NCBI GenBank assembly: GCA_023663945.1
Contig: JAMPGL010000007.1
Coordinates: 1-64,000 of the forward strand
Direction of reading: 5' to 3'
From: Lachnospiraceae bacterium
Lineage (GTDB): Bacteria; Bacillota; Clostridia; Lachnospirales; Lachnospiraceae
Length of the DNA stretch: 64,000 nt
Shown here: positions 17,449-30,033 of the stretch, piece after piece
Position numbering within the stretch: position 1 is the first letter of the stretch
Layout of the letters: each line of letters starts with the position of its first letter
Program-made: the position numbers and the translations under genes
Notes under the pieces: model-generated
What the model saw: only the letters and a program-made list of their open reading frames with translations
What the model was told of the DNA's origin: nothing
Database searches by the model: none

Positions 17449-18816
17449 CTATTTATTATTTTTTTCATTATATTGTTTTACCATATTTGCTTTGGCTGCG
17501 ATACTTCCGGGTTTTGCATTTTTATTGTAATACTCGGTAGACTTCTTCATAGCTTCATCCTTTTCTTCCTGTGTCAGAGGATTTACCTTTGCTTTGGTTG
17601 ACATAGAAGTCTTGTATGGAGCATTTACGTTTCTGGTGCTTATATTTGCATTTTTGTTTAAAGTACTGGGATCAATTCCTGCCTTTTTAAGTTTTGCAGC
17701 CTGTTTCTCCTGATTTTTCTTAATTAATTCGTCCATATCAATCTTATCAATATGTTTATTAATCACAATCTGTTGAACGCTTCTCACAACAGAACCGGCA
17801 ATCCAGTAAAGACCCATACCGGAAGGAAGCGTATAACAGAAGAAAGCAGACATAATCGGCATCATGGTGTTCATCATTTTCATTGACTGAGCCATAGAAT
17901 TTTGCTGGTCATTTTTATTCTTATCATCTGTAGCCGCCTGCGGCATCAGCTTTGCATTAATCCACTGTGTTACGGCAGATAATAAAGGAATAAGAAGAGC
18001 CGCAACAATCATTAGCCACTGGATTCCACCCTCTGCATTCAATGCCTGATTCACCATATAAGAAGGAGAGTTGGAAATATTGATTCCAAGGAAATTATTG
18101 TATCTGTCAATAAGACCTCTTTGAATTACTTCTCCCGCGGAACTAAGCTGATTAAAAATATAACTTCCATTATATTGGAGAGCAGAAAGCCCATAATGTT
18201 CTGAAATGGCTGCCATATCAGAAGAGGAAAGCATATTTAAAACGTCTACAATTCCGTTCTGAATATTTCCTTCTGTAATGTTTTTGCCGTACATGCTTAC
18301 CGTTCTTGCTATAGAATCCACTCCGGAATTCTGCAAAAATCCGGCTTTATCAACGGTTATAATCTTATCTGCAAGAACACGGAAGGTATCTCCAATTTTA
18401 CTTACATAAGCAGGCATCGCATAAATAACACGATACAAGGCAAACAAGATAGGCATCTGAATCAAAAGCTGAAGACAGCTTCCGCTGGGTGAAACTCCAT
18501 ACTTGGCGTATACCGCGCGGGTTTCTTCATTCATTGCCATCATGGAATCATTGTCTTTTTTGTTTTTGTATTTAGCTTGAATAGCCTGAAGCTCCGGGTT
18601 CATCTTTGCAGAAAGCTTAGAAAACTTTTGCTGCTTGATGGTAAGAGGCATCATCAATAAATAAATAACAATGGTAAAAATGATAATTGACAAACCTACA
18701 TTTGGGATTCCAATCAAGTTCAAAATATTAAAGATTCCTTCCATGAGGAGTCCCAAAACTCTTGCGATTGGTCCTAATATAAAACCATCGTATTTCGTCA
18801 AAACAATTCCTGTCAA
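17449..18816 (-). CDS. yidC: Membrane protein insertase YidC (OxaA/SpoIIIJ)
   Basis: Inserts and folds membrane proteins, alone or with SecYEG. Five membrane segments are expected: one near residues 20-60, YidC/Oxa1-type helices around 95-150, and hydrophobic stretches near 270-300 and 315-350. The substrate-groove helix region is LQLLIQMPILFALYRVIYAMP. A long extracytoplasmic insertion (about residues 140-265), rich in Ser/Asn, separates the second and third core helices, and the C-terminus is a long basic tail. The start is TTG at 18816 with AGGAGG 7 nt upstream. It is 38 nt after yidD. Confidence 0.93.
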   Translation of the reverse strand: MTGIVLTKYDGFILGPIARVLGLLMEGIFNILNLIGIPNVGLSIIIFTIVIYLLMMPLTIKQQKFSKLSAKMNPELQAIQAKYKNKKDNDSMMAMNEETRAVYAKYGVSPSGSCLQLLIQMPILFALYRVIYAMPAYVSKIGDTFRVLADKIITVDKAGFLQNSGVDSIARTVSMYGKNITEGNIQNGIVDVLNMLSSSDMAAISEHYGLSALQYNGSYIFNQLSSAGEVIQRGLIDRYNNFLGINISNSPSYMVNQALNAEGGIQWLMIVAALLIPLLSAVTQWINAKLMPQAATDDKNKNDQQNSMAQSMKMMNTMMPIMSAFFCYTLPSGMGLYWIAGSVVRSVQQIVINKHIDKIDMDELIKKNQEKQAAKLKKAGIDPSTLNKNANISTRNVNAPYKTSMSTKAKVNPLTQEEKDEAMKKSTEYYNKNAKPGSIAAKANMVKQYNEKNNK

Positions 18817-18854
18817 TTTATTTCCTCCTGTTTCTTATCTATCAATTAAATTTA

Positions 18855-19064
18855 TTATGGTACAGGATCATAACCTCCTTTTGAAAAAGGATTACACCTT
18901 ATAATTCTCCACAAAGCAAGAAATCCTCCTTTCAAAGCTCCGTATTTCTCAACAGCTTCCAATCCGTATTCCGAACAGGTAGGAAAGTAAGGACATTTGG
19001 TTGATTTAAGAGGAGAAATATATCTTTTATAAAATTTAATCAATATAATAAATAAATTTTTCAT
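18855..19064 (-). CDS. yidD: Membrane protein insertion efficiency factor YidD
   Basis: Small protein that assists YidC-dependent insertion. It has the family core [36 protein letters not shown] followed by [13 protein letters not shown], including the conserved Cys and Pro residues. The frame is open to 19100, directly after the rnpA stop, but the ATG at 19064 gives the usual N-terminus [12 protein letters not shown] and a normal length of 69 aa; AAGGA lies upstream with a somewhat long spacing. Confidence 0.93.
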   Translation of the reverse strand: MKNLFIILIKFYKRYISPLKSTKCPYFPTCSEYGLEAVEKYGALKGGFLALWRIIRCNPFSKGGYDPVP

Positions 19065-19096
19065 GCTGTTTTCTGATTCCTTCACAATATTCTGCA

Positions 19097-19441
19097 TCAA
19101 TGCTTACATATATTATGAAGCTTTGCAAGATGTAATAGAGCGCTCTCTGCTTCCGCATAAGTGATGGAAGAAGCGCCGGTTCTCGCCAGGACTACTATAT
19201 CTAAACCACTATTAAATATATTTTCGTGCAGCCTGTAACTTTCTCTTATCAATCTTGTAATTCTATGTCTGACAACGCTGTTTCCGACCTTTTTACTGAC
19301 ACTGATTCCCAGCCTGTTCATCTCTTGATTATTTTCCAATAGATACATGACTAAATACTTATTAGCATAAGATCTGCCTTTTTTGTAAACACGCTGAAAA
19401 TCCATGTTGCTTTTTAACGATTGCGAAAATTTGTATTTCAT
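19097..19441 (-). CDS. rnpA: Ribonuclease P protein component
   Basis: Protein cofactor of RNase P, which cuts the 5' leaders of pre-tRNAs. The RNR motif region [17 protein letters not shown] and the N-terminal [19 protein letters not shown] are typical; 114 aa. It follows rpmH by 43 nt and precedes yidD directly, the universal order near oriC. Confidence 0.95.
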   Translation of the reverse strand: MKYKFSQSLKSNMDFQRVYKKGRSYANKYLVMYLLENNQEMNRLGISVSKKVGNSVVRHRITRLIRESYRLHENIFNSGLDIVVLARTGASSITYAEAESALLHLAKLHNICKH

Positions 19442-19484
19442 ATTTTAATTTCTCATTGATAGAAAAAAAGGCCACTTGCGCGGC

Positions 19485-19619
19485 CTATGCTGATAATCTT
19501 TTTCTTCCTTTTGCTCTTCTGGCTGCTAAAACCTTTCTTCCGCCGCGAGTACTCATTCTGGCTCTGAAACCATGAACTTTAGATCTCTGTCTATTTTTAG
19601 GCTGAAAAGTCATTTTCAT
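19485..19619 (-). CDS. rpmH: 50S ribosomal protein L34
   Basis: 44-aa basic ribosomal protein, [18 protein letters not shown] and so on, matching L34 along its whole length. The frame extends to 19724, but AAGGAGGTG lies 8 nt before the ATG at 19619, which settles the start. First gene of the minus-strand origin cluster. Confidence 0.97.
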   Translation of the reverse strand: MKMTFQPKNRQRSKVHGFRARMSTRGGRKVLAARRAKGRKRLSA

Positions 19620-19728
19620 GCTGCATGCACCTCCTTTACTGAACCTTAATTTATAATAAGGCAGACAAATATTTAGACTCATTGCAAAAAGACACAAAAC
19701 AATGCCTTTTATGGAAAATATCATATCG

Positions 19729-19757
19729 ATTATATAAAATTAAACTCTTTACGTCAA
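19729..19757 (-). promoter_or_regulatory. rpmH promoter
   Basis: Minus strand TTGACG (19752-19757), 17-bp spacer, TATAAT (19729-19734): a near-consensus sigma-A promoter about 110 nt upstream of rpmH. Confidence 0.8.
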
Positions 19758-20059
19758 GTAAAAAACATAAAAATATAGATAAAAAAAAATCTCAAAATAG
19801 CCCTTAAAATCGTCATTTTTACTACCCCAATATATAGTAACTAAAACAGAATTTATACCACAAAATATAGAAAAAATTTTTATTTCAATTTACATAATAA
19901 TATCCACATATTGTGTAAAACTTGTGGATAACTTATTATTTTATCCATAATGATAATAAATTAACACCCTTTTCATAATGTGTAAATTGTTCATTGCAAA
20001 ATTAAAGTTATTCACAAATACTATTAAAACCTTTCAACTTTATGTAAACTAAAAATAAT
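19758..20059. other. oriC: oriC, upstream part (DnaA-box cluster)
   Basis: A very A+T-rich gap between rpmH and dnaA, without genes. DnaA boxes: perfect TTATCCACA on the minus strand at 19923-19931; TTATCCATA at 19941-19949; TTATTCACA at 20008-20016; and TATCCACA at 19911-19918 (first base changed). Together with the boxes after dnaA this is the bipartite origin known from B. subtilis. Confidence 0.85.
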
Positions 20060-20206
20060 TTGAAATTTTACTTGTTTTATATTAAGATATAGTTGAGTAT
20101 TCTTTGTTTGCTAATATTTTGGGGGATATAGATTTAAAAATCTAAGATTTTTAAATTGCAAATTTGTGCCTGTGGCTCAAATATCGCAGGCTGAGAGAAA
20201 GGCACG
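20060..20206 (+). promoter_or_regulatory. dnaA promoter and structured leader
   Basis: TTGAAA (20060-20065), 17 bp and TAAGAT (20083-20088) are a plausible promoter. Downstream, 12-bp arms at 20132-20143 and 20145-20156 form an almost uninterrupted A+T-rich palindrome. GTGCC...GGCAC with inner GCCTG/CAGGC encloses 20167-20206 just before the start codon. These may be operator or RNA elements controlling dnaA. Confidence 0.45.
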
Positions 20207-20215
20207 GTTATTAGA

Positions 20216-21562
20216 ATGGATATAATCAGAGACAAATGGGATATAATTAAAGAAACTTTGAGGACGGAATATGATCTTTCAGACATTTCCTACAACACAT
20301 GGGTGAAACCTTTAAGCTATCACAGTGTCAAAAATGATATTGTGACGATTATGATTCCATCCGATCAGGCACACGCTCTCAAATATATTTCTTCCAAATA
20401 CAAGAGTTATTTTCAAGTGACCATCTCTGAAATGATGGATCATACCTATGATATTTCTTTTATATTGGAAAAGGATGCGGAAGAAGAGGCGGCGTCACAG
20501 GGAAATATTTACAATATCAACTACGAAAACGCAAACCTTAATTCTAAGTACCGGTTTGATACATTCGTAGTGGGCGGCAACAATAAATTTGCGCATTCTG
20601 CTTCCCTTGCGGTAGCGGAATCACCGGGCGTTGTTTACAATCCCTTATACCTGTACGGCGGTGCGGGACTTGGAAAGACACACCTTATGCATTCCATCGG
20701 GCATTTTATATTAGAACAAAATCCGGATATGAAGGTTTTGTATGTTACTTCTGAACAATTTACCAACGAAGTAATCGAGTCTATTCGAAGCGGTAATGCT
20801 TCCAGAATGACCCAGTTAAGAGAAAAATATAGAACCGTAGACGTACTTCTGATTGATGATATTCAATTTATAATAGGAAAAGAAAGTACTCAGGAAGAAT
20901 TTTTCCATACCTTTAATGTGCTTCACTCCGCAGGAAAACAAATCATTCTCTCCTCGGACAAGCCTCCAAAAGAAATGGAAACCTTAGAAGAGCGGTTCCG
21001 GTCAAGATTTGAATGGGGGCTGATTGCAGATATACAGCCGCCGGACTATGAAACCAAGATGGCAATCCTCCAAAAAAATGCGGAAAGCTATCATAAAGAC
21101 ATTAATGAAGAGGTCTTTAAATACATAGCAACTAACATTAAATCAAACATCAGAGAGTTAGAGGGAGCTTTCAACAAAGTAATTGCTTTTGCTAAATTAA
21201 ATAATGTAGAAATAACAATGGACAATGTTCAGGAAGCTTTAAAAGACATTATATCCCCCGACAAAAAAAGACAGATTACCCATAAGCTTATCATTGAGAC
21301 TGTCGCGGAACATTTTTCCATCACTCCGGAAGAGATTGTTTCCAAAAGAAGAAACTCCGAGTATGTCCTTCCACGGCAGATATGTATGTACTTGTGCAGG
21401 GAACTGACGCCTGATTCTCTCCAAAGCATTGCCAAATCGCTTGGAAAGAAGGATCACACAACAGTTATCCACGGAATCGAAAAAATAACTGAGGATATTA
21501 AAACAAACGAGGACCTTAAAAATAAAATTGACATTATCCTCAAAAAAATCAATTGTGAATAA
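20216..21562 (+). CDS. dnaA: Chromosomal replication initiator DnaA
   Basis: AAA+ initiator that binds DnaA boxes and melts oriC. Domain I is residues 1-80 (MDIIRDKWDIIKETLRTEYDLSDISYNTWVKPL). The AAA+ domain III starts near 110 with the Walker A YGGAGLGKTHL and Walker B VLLIDDIQF. The domain IV helix-turn-helix ends with the signature DHTTVIHGIEKI. 448 aa is typical. ATG start after a weak AAAGG ribosome site with long spacing. Flanked by DnaA boxes on both sides, which allows autoregulation. Confidence 0.97.
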   Translation: MDIIRDKWDIIKETLRTEYDLSDISYNTWVKPLSYHSVKNDIVTIMIPSDQAHALKYISSKYKSYFQVTISEMMDHTYDISFILEKDAEEEAASQGNIYNINYENANLNSKYRFDTFVVGGNNKFAHSASLAVAESPGVVYNPLYLYGGAGLGKTHLMHSIGHFILEQNPDMKVLYVTSEQFTNEVIESIRSGNASRMTQLREKYRTVDVLLIDDIQFIIGKESTQEEFFHTFNVLHSAGKQIILSSDKPPKEMETLEERFRSRFEWGLIADIQPPDYETKMAILQKNAESYHKDINEEVFKYIATNIKSNIRELEGAFNKVIAFAKLNNVEITMDNVQEALKDIISPDKKRQITHKLIIETVAEHFSITPEEIVSKRRNSEYVLPRQICMYLCRELTPDSLQSIAKSLGKKDHTTVIHGIEKITEDIKTNEDLKNKIDIILKKINCE

Positions 21563-21730
21563 TTGAAAAGTTTTCCTTAAAATATTTTTTATTTATCCAC
21601 GCGTTTTACATTTCATTTTTTCTTGAAAAATAGTATAATAAAAGAGTTATACACATATTAACACTTATTATTATTTATATGATTAAATTAATTATTAATA
21701 AATAGGACTCGCACGCGAAAAGAAAGGAAG
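21554..21730. other. oriC: oriC, downstream part (DnaA boxes and probable unwinding region)
   Basis: After dnaA the boxes TGTGAATAA (21554-21562, overlapping the stop codon), TTATCCACG (21593-21601) and TTATACACA (21647-21655) precede a nearly pure A+T stretch (21656-21704) with TTATTATTATT. Box cluster then A+T tract is the arrangement of the B. subtilis incC unwinding region. Confidence 0.7.
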
Positions 21731-21740
21731 TAATTTGCAA

Positions 21741-22850
21741 ATGAAATTAGTATGCAGCAAATCAAATTTGTTAAATGGTGTACAAACCGTATCTAAGGCA
21801 GTTCCTAACAAAACAACAATGTCTATCTTAGAGTGTATCCTGATAGACTCCTCTGACAACCGCATAAAGCTGACTGCTAATGACATGGAACTTGGAATAG
21901 AAACCATCATAGAAGGAGAAATTGTAGAAAAAGGTCAAATTGCCCTTGATGCAAAGATTCTTCTTGATATTGTCAGAAAACTTCCTGACAGCGATGTTAC
22001 TATTGAGACCGACGCTTCCCTGAAAACAAACATTACCTGTGAAAAGGCAAAATTTACAATTATTGGAAAATCCGGTGAAGATTTCTCTTATCTGCCTTCC
22101 ATTGAAAGAATTGATTCTATTGTACTCTCTCAATTTACTTTAAAAGAGGTTGTGAGACAGACAATCTTTTCAATTGCAGATAATGATAATAATAAAATTA
22201 TGACGGGAGAATTGTTTGAGATTAACGGCAATGAGCTGAAGGTGGTTTCTTTGGACGGTCACAGAATTTCTATCCGCAAGATAGAATTAAAAGACAGCTA
22301 TCCTTCCAGAAAGGTAGTCGTTCCAGGCAAAACTTTAAGTGAAGTGAGCAAAATTTTATCCGGAGATACAGACAAAGATTTAAGAATCTTTTTTACCGGA
22401 AAACATATTATTTTTGAATTTGATAACACCACTGTTGTTTCAAGATTAATCGAAGGAGAATATTTTAGGATTGACCAGATGCTTTCCAGCGATTATGAGA
22501 CAAAGGTTACAATTAATAAGAGAGAGCTTTTAGAATGTATTGACAGAGCAACTCTTCTTGTAAAAGAAGGGGATAAAAAGCCAATCATCATTACCATCAA
22601 CGATGAAATGATGGAGCTTAAGATTAATTCCACGGTAGGAAGCATGAATGAAGAGATTGATATTTCCAAACAAGGAAAAGACATTATGATTGGTTTCAAT
22701 CCAAAGTTCATGATTGACGCTCTGCGTGTAATTGACGATGAGCAGATTGATATTTACCTCGTAAATCCAAAAGCTCCCTGTTTTATCAGGGATGTTGCAG
22801 AGAAATATATTTATTTGATTCTGCCTGTTAACTTTACTACCGTATCGTAA
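21741..22850 (+). CDS. dnaN: DNA polymerase III beta clamp
   Basis: Sliding clamp that tethers the replicative polymerase. Three repeated clamp domains of about 120 residues fill the 369 aa; the C-terminal partner-binding pocket end reads FTTVS. The frame can be read from a TTG at 21735, but the ATG at 21741 with AGAAAGGAAG upstream gives the family N-terminus MKLVCSKSNLL. Second gene of the dnaA-gyrA block. Confidence 0.97.
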   Translation: MKLVCSKSNLLNGVQTVSKAVPNKTTMSILECILIDSSDNRIKLTANDMELGIETIIEGEIVEKGQIALDAKILLDIVRKLPDSDVTIETDASLKTNITCEKAKFTIIGKSGEDFSYLPSIERIDSIVLSQFTLKEVVRQTIFSIADNDNNKIMTGELFEINGNELKVVSLDGHRISIRKIELKDSYPSRKVVVPGKTLSEVSKILSGDTDKDLRIFFTGKHIIFEFDNTTVVSRLIEGEYFRIDQMLSSDYETKVTINKRELLECIDRATLLVKEGDKKPIIITINDEMMELKINSTVGSMNEEIDISKQGKDIMIGFNPKFMIDALRVIDDEQIDIYLVNPKAPCFIRDVAEKYIYLILPVNFTTVS

Positions 22851-22875
22851 ATATTATCGTTTATAAGGAGAAAAA

Positions 22876-23085
22876 ATGGAAATAATTCATTTAAAAGATG
22901 ATTTCATCAAACTAGGTCAGGCGCTTAAGCTTTCCGGTTTGGCGGAATCCGGCGTTGATGCAAAATTTATAATTCAAGATGGTCAGGTTAAGGTAAACGG
23001 TCAGACAGAATTGCAAAGAGGAAAGAAGCTTTACGATGGAGATCTTATTGAATATAACGGAAATCAGGTTAAAATAATTAATTAA
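22876..23085 (+). CDS. yaaA: S4-domain RNA-binding protein YaaA (RlbA)
   Basis: 69-aa S4-like RNA-binding protein. It has the S4 pattern of this family, FIKLGQALKLSGLAESGVDAKFIIQDGQVKVNG followed by GKKLYDGDLIEYNG. Located between dnaN and recF exactly as in B. subtilis. The ATG at 22876 is preceded by AAGGAG with normal spacing. Its role is linked to the ribosome but not well defined. Confidence 0.93.
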   Translation: MEIIHLKDDFIKLGQALKLSGLAESGVDAKFIIQDGQVKVNGQTELQRGKKLYDGDLIEYNGNQVKIIN

Positions 23086-23120
23086 ACGGAAGACAGAAAG
23101 GCTGTTGGGTAAAATTTAAA

Positions 23121-26163
<3,043 letters not shown>

Positions 26164-26184
26164 GTAATCTGGTTAGGAGTATGA

Positions 26185-28743
26185 ATGGAAGATAATATTT
26201 TTGATAAAATTCATGATGTGGATTTGCAGAAAACCATGGAAAATTCTTATATTGATTACGCCATGAGTGTTATTGCATCCAGAGCGCTTCCCGATGTAAG
26301 AGACGGACTGAAACCTGTTCAAAGAAGAGTCCTCTATTCCATGATTGAATTAAACAACGGTCCGGATAAGCCTCACAGAAAGAGCGCCCGTATCGTCGGT
26401 GATACCATGGGTAAATATCACCCTCACGGCGACAGCTCTATTTACGGTGCGCTGGTCAATATGGCGCAGCCTTGGTCTTTCCGATATCCTTTGGTGGATG
26501 GGCACGGAAATTTTGGTTCCGTGGATGGCGACGGCGCCGCGGCTATGCGTTATACGGAAGCAAGATTGAGCAAAATATCCATGGAGCTTCTTGCGGACAT
26601 TAATAAAGATACGGTAGATTTTGTGCCGAACTTTGACGAGACGGAAAAGGAACCTTCTGTTCTGCCCAGCCGTTATCCGAATCTCCTTGTCAATGGAACT
26701 ACCGGTATTGCAGTAGGTATGGCAACCAATATTCCTCCCCACAATTTAAGAGAAGTGGTGGAAGCAATTATTAAGATTATTGATAACAGGATTATCGATG
26801 ATAAAGAGACAGAAATCGAAGAAGTTTTGTCTATTATTAAAGCGCCGGATTTCCCTACCGGGGGAATCATATTAGGCACCAAAGGAAGCGAAGAGGCGTA
26901 CCGTACCGGACGCGGTAAAGTGAGAGTGCGTGCGGTTACGGATATTGAAACCATGCCTAACGGAAAGAACCGTATCATTGTCACGGAGCTTCCTTATATG
27001 GTAAATAAGGCAAATTTAATCTTAAAGATTGCCGAACTTGTCAAGTTAAAGAAGATAGACGGTATCACGGATCTTCGGGATGAGTCTGACAGAGAAGGAA
27101 TGCGGATTGTTATTGAGCTTCGCCGTGATGTAAATGCAAATATTATTTTAAATCATTTGTTTAAGCATACACAAATGCAGGATACTTTTGGAATTATTAT
27201 GCTTGCTCTGGTAAACGGCGAGCCTAAGACCATGAATATTCTGGATATGCTTAAAGAATACATAATCCATCAGGAAGAAGTAGTAACCAGAAGAACTAAA
27301 TATGACCTGAATAAGGCGGAAGAAAGAGATCATATTTTACAAGGGTTATTGATTGCTCTCGATAACATTGACGAGGTAATCCGGATTATCAGAGGAAGCC
27401 GTACCACACAGCTTGCAAAAGAAAGTCTGATGGAACGGTTCGGGCTTACGGATGCGCAGGCACAGGCAATTGTTGATATGAGACTTCGTGCTCTTACCGG
27501 ATTGGAAAGAGAGAAGCTTGAAAATGAGCATCAGGAACTCCTTTTAAAGATTGCGCAGTTAAAAGAAATTCTTGCTGACAAAAAGGTGCTCCTTGGCGTA
27601 ATACGGACAGAAATTAAAGAAATTTCCGACAAATACGGAGATGACCGGAAGAGTAAGATTGGTTATGACACCTTTGATATTTCCATGGAAGATATGATTC
27701 CCAATGAAAATACTATTATTGCCATGTCAAATTTGGGATATATCAAGAGAATGACCATTGACAATTTTAAATCCCAGCACAGGGGCGGTAAAGGAATTAA
27801 AGGAATGCAGACTATAGAAGATGATTTTATTGCAGACCTTTTGATGACCACGACTCACCATTATATTATGTTTTTTACTAATTTTGGAAGGGTATACCGT
27901 TTAAAGACCTATGAGATTCCAGAGGGAAGCCGCACTTCCAGAGGGGTTGCCATTGTCAATATTTTACAGTTAAATCCGGGAGAAAAGATTAGTGCTATCA
28001 TTCCTATCAAAGATTATGAAGAGAGCAAAAATCTCTTTATGGTTACCAGAAAGGGCATTGTTAAGAAGACCAGTGTCATAGAATATAGTAATGTCCGCAA
28101 AAACGGTTTGGCGGCAATCAATCTTAAGGATGATGACGAATTGATTGAAGTAAAGGTAACGGATAAGGATACGGAAATTTTCCTTGTTACCAAATATGGC
28201 ATGTGTATCCGTTTTAAGGAGACAGATGTTCGTTCTACAGGAAGAACCTCCATGGGCGTAATCGGCATGAATTTAAACATCGATGATGAGATTGTGGGAA
28301 TGCAGCTTGATCATCAGGGCGATTCCCTTCTGATTGTTTCCGAAAAGGGAATGGGCAAACGCACCTATCTGGATGAGTTTACAGTTCAAAAGCGGGGCGG
28401 AAAGGGAATTAAATGTTATAAGATTACGGAAAAAACCGGTGAAGTGATTGGCGTAAAGGCAGTGAATGATGACCATGAAATTATGATGATCACAACCGGC
28501 GGAATCATTATTCAGATACCTATGGAAGATGTTTCCATTTTAGGGCGCATTACTTCCGGCGTGAAACTGATCAATCTTGATAAGGATGTGACAGTTGCAC
28601 AGATTGCAAAAGTCCGGGAAAAGGTTTTTGACATAGACCGCGAAGTTGAGGGTATTGATGAGGAAATGAAAGAAATTTCAAATCAGGATTTAGATTTTTA
28701 TGAAGAAGAGGAGATTACTCTTCCTACAGAAGAAGAGGAGTAA
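26185..28743 (+). CDS. gyrA: DNA gyrase subunit A
   Basis: Breakage-reunion subunit of gyrase; introduces negative supercoils with GyrB. The catalytic Tyr123 is in [10 protein letters not shown]. The quinolone-resistance region reads [13 protein letters not shown], so Ser84 (E. coli Ser83) is present while residue 88 (E. coli Asp87) is Gly. The C-terminal beta-pinwheel carries GyrA boxes QHRGGKGI (near residue 530) and QKRGGKGI. The acidic tail ([13 protein letters not shown]) is typical. 852 aa. A terminator follows the stop codon. Confidence 0.97.
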   Translation: MEDNIFDKIHDVDLQKTMENSYIDYAMSVIASRALPDVRDGLKPVQRRVLYSMIELNNGPDKPHRKSARIVGDTMGKYHPHGDSSIYGALVNMAQPWSFRYPLVDGHGNFGSVDGDGAAAMRYTEARLSKISMELLADINKDTVDFVPNFDETEKEPSVLPSRYPNLLVNGTTGIAVGMATNIPPHNLREVVEAIIKIIDNRIIDDKETEIEEVLSIIKAPDFPTGGIILGTKGSEEAYRTGRGKVRVRAVTDIETMPNGKNRIIVTELPYMVNKANLILKIAELVKLKKIDGITDLRDESDREGMRIVIELRRDVNANIILNHLFKHTQMQDTFGIIMLALVNGEPKTMNILDMLKEYIIHQEEVVTRRTKYDLNKAEERDHILQGLLIALDNIDEVIRIIRGSRTTQLAKESLMERFGLTDAQAQAIVDMRLRALTGLEREKLENEHQELLLKIAQLKEILADKKVLLGVIRTEIKEISDKYGDDRKSKIGYDTFDISMEDMIPNENTIIAMSNLGYIKRMTIDNFKSQHRGGKGIKGMQTIEDDFIADLLMTTTHHYIMFFTNFGRVYRLKTYEIPEGSRTSRGVAIVNILQLNPGEKISAIIPIKDYEESKNLFMVTRKGIVKKTSVIEYSNVRKNGLAAINLKDDDELIEVKVTDKDTEIFLVTKYGMCIRFKETDVRSTGRTSMGVIGMNLNIDDEIVGMQLDHQGDSLLIVSEKGMGKRTYLDEFTVQKRGGKGIKCYKITEKTGEVIGVKAVNDDHEIMMITTGGIIIQIPMEDVSILGRITSGVKLINLDKDVTVAQIAKVREKVFDIDREVEGIDEEMKEISNQDLDFYEEEEITLPTEEEE

Positions 28744-28749
28744 TAAACA

Positions 28750-28783
28750 AAATCCCCATTTGATGTTCTGATGGGGATTTTAA
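28750..28783 (+). terminator. Terminator after gyrA
   Basis: Perfect stem AAATCCCCAT/ATGGGGATTT (28750-28759 with 28771-28780) with a short T-run, 7 nt after the gyrA stop. It closes the dnaA-gyrA block. Confidence 0.8.
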
Positions 28784-28801
28784 GTAACGAGGAGTTTAAA
28801 A

Positions 28802-29995
28802 ATGGAAACTTATCTAGTGTTTAAGGATCTTGCTATTATTATGATCATGGCGAAGCTGTGCGGCATTATAGCAAGAAAATTAAGGGCGCCTCAGGTTGTG
28901 GGCGAAATTATTGCCGGTCTGATTATAGGGCCTGGTATTTTAGGCTGGGTAAACCAGACAGATTTTCTTTTACAAATGGCAGAAATAGGAGTTATTTTAT
29001 TAATGTTTTCGGCGGGTCTTGAAACAGACATTAAAGACCTGATGAAAACGGGACCCATTGCAGCGCTGATTGCCTGTGCCGGTGTCTTTATTCCCCTTGT
29101 ATTCGGTGCCGGATTTTATATGCTTTATTATGGAATGGCTCCCTGGGGTTCGGAAGAATTTTACAAGGCTGTTTTTGTGGGTACTATCTTGACGGCTACT
29201 TCTGTAAGTATTACAGTGGAATCATTAAAAGAAATGGGAAAATTGAAAGGAAAAGTAGGCACTACTATTTTAAGCGCAGCAATTATTGACGATGTAATAG
29301 GAATTATTGTTCTTACTTTTGTAATCGGATTAAAGAGCCCGGATTCCAGCCCTTTAAAAGTGATTATTAATACGGTTTTGTTCTTTATCCTTGCAGTTAT
29401 TGTTGGGTTTATCTCTTACAAAATTTTTAAGATAGTGGATAAAAGGTATCCACACACCAGAAGGATTCCGATTGCCGGAGTAGCATACTGCTTTATTATG
29501 TCGTATGTGGCTGAAAAATATTTTGGAATTGCAGATATTACAGGGGCTTATGTGGCAGGAATTATTCTCTGTTCTATTAAAGATTCCGATTACATAGAAA
29601 GAAAAGTAGATGTCAATTCTTATATGCTTTTTGGTCCGGTTTTCTTTGCAAGTATCGGATTAAAAACTAACATAGACAGTATATCAGGTTCCATTATGCT
29701 GTTTTCGCTTGGTTTTGTGTTTGTTGGTCTTATCAGTAAGATTATAGGCTGCGGTCTTATGGCAAGGCTGTGTAAATTTAAAGGAAATGATGCGCTCAAA
29801 ATCGGAGTTGGCATGATGACCAGAGGGGAGGTTGCTCTTATTGTCTCGCAGAGAGGGCTTTCCGTAGGGCTTTTGGAACCGGTTTATTTTACATCGGTAA
29901 TTCTTTTGATTATTGTGTCGTCAATTTCTACGCCGATTATTTTAAAGATTCTTTATTCAAAAGATAAAGAACCGGAGCAGGTTCAAACAGCGTAG
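28802..29995 (+). CDS. Cation:proton antiporter, CPA2 / Kef type
   Basis: Membrane antiporter exchanging Na+ or K+ for protons. About 12 hydrophobic segments fill the 397 aa. The family core is clear: ARKLRAPQVVGEIIAGLIIGPGILG at the N-terminus, FSAGLETD, the ion-site SAAIIDDVIGIIVL (the Asp-Asp pair) and SIGLKTN near the C-terminus. The cytosolic TrkA-N (RCK) domain of full Kef channels is absent, so gating by nucleotide is not expected. Its stop is 38 nt before the flotillin start, which suggests cotranscription. The transported ion cannot be told from sequence. Confidence 0.9.
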   Translation: METYLVFKDLAIIMIMAKLCGIIARKLRAPQVVGEIIAGLIIGPGILGWVNQTDFLLQMAEIGVILLMFSAGLETDIKDLMKTGPIAALIACAGVFIPLVFGAGFYMLYYGMAPWGSEEFYKAVFVGTILTATSVSITVESLKEMGKLKGKVGTTILSAAIIDDVIGIIVLTFVIGLKSPDSSPLKVIINTVLFFILAVIVGFISYKIFKIVDKRYPHTRRIPIAGVAYCFIMSYVAEKYFGIADITGAYVAGIILCSIKDSDYIERKVDVNSYMLFGPVFFASIGLKTNIDSISGSIMLFSLGFVFVGLISKIIGCGLMARLCKFKGNDALKIGVGMMTRGEVALIVSQRGLSVGLLEPVYFTSVILLIIVSSISTPIILKILYSKDKEPEQVQTA

Positions 29996-30033
29996 GCTGA
30001 TTGGATAGTATAAAATTAAATGGAGGGTTACAA

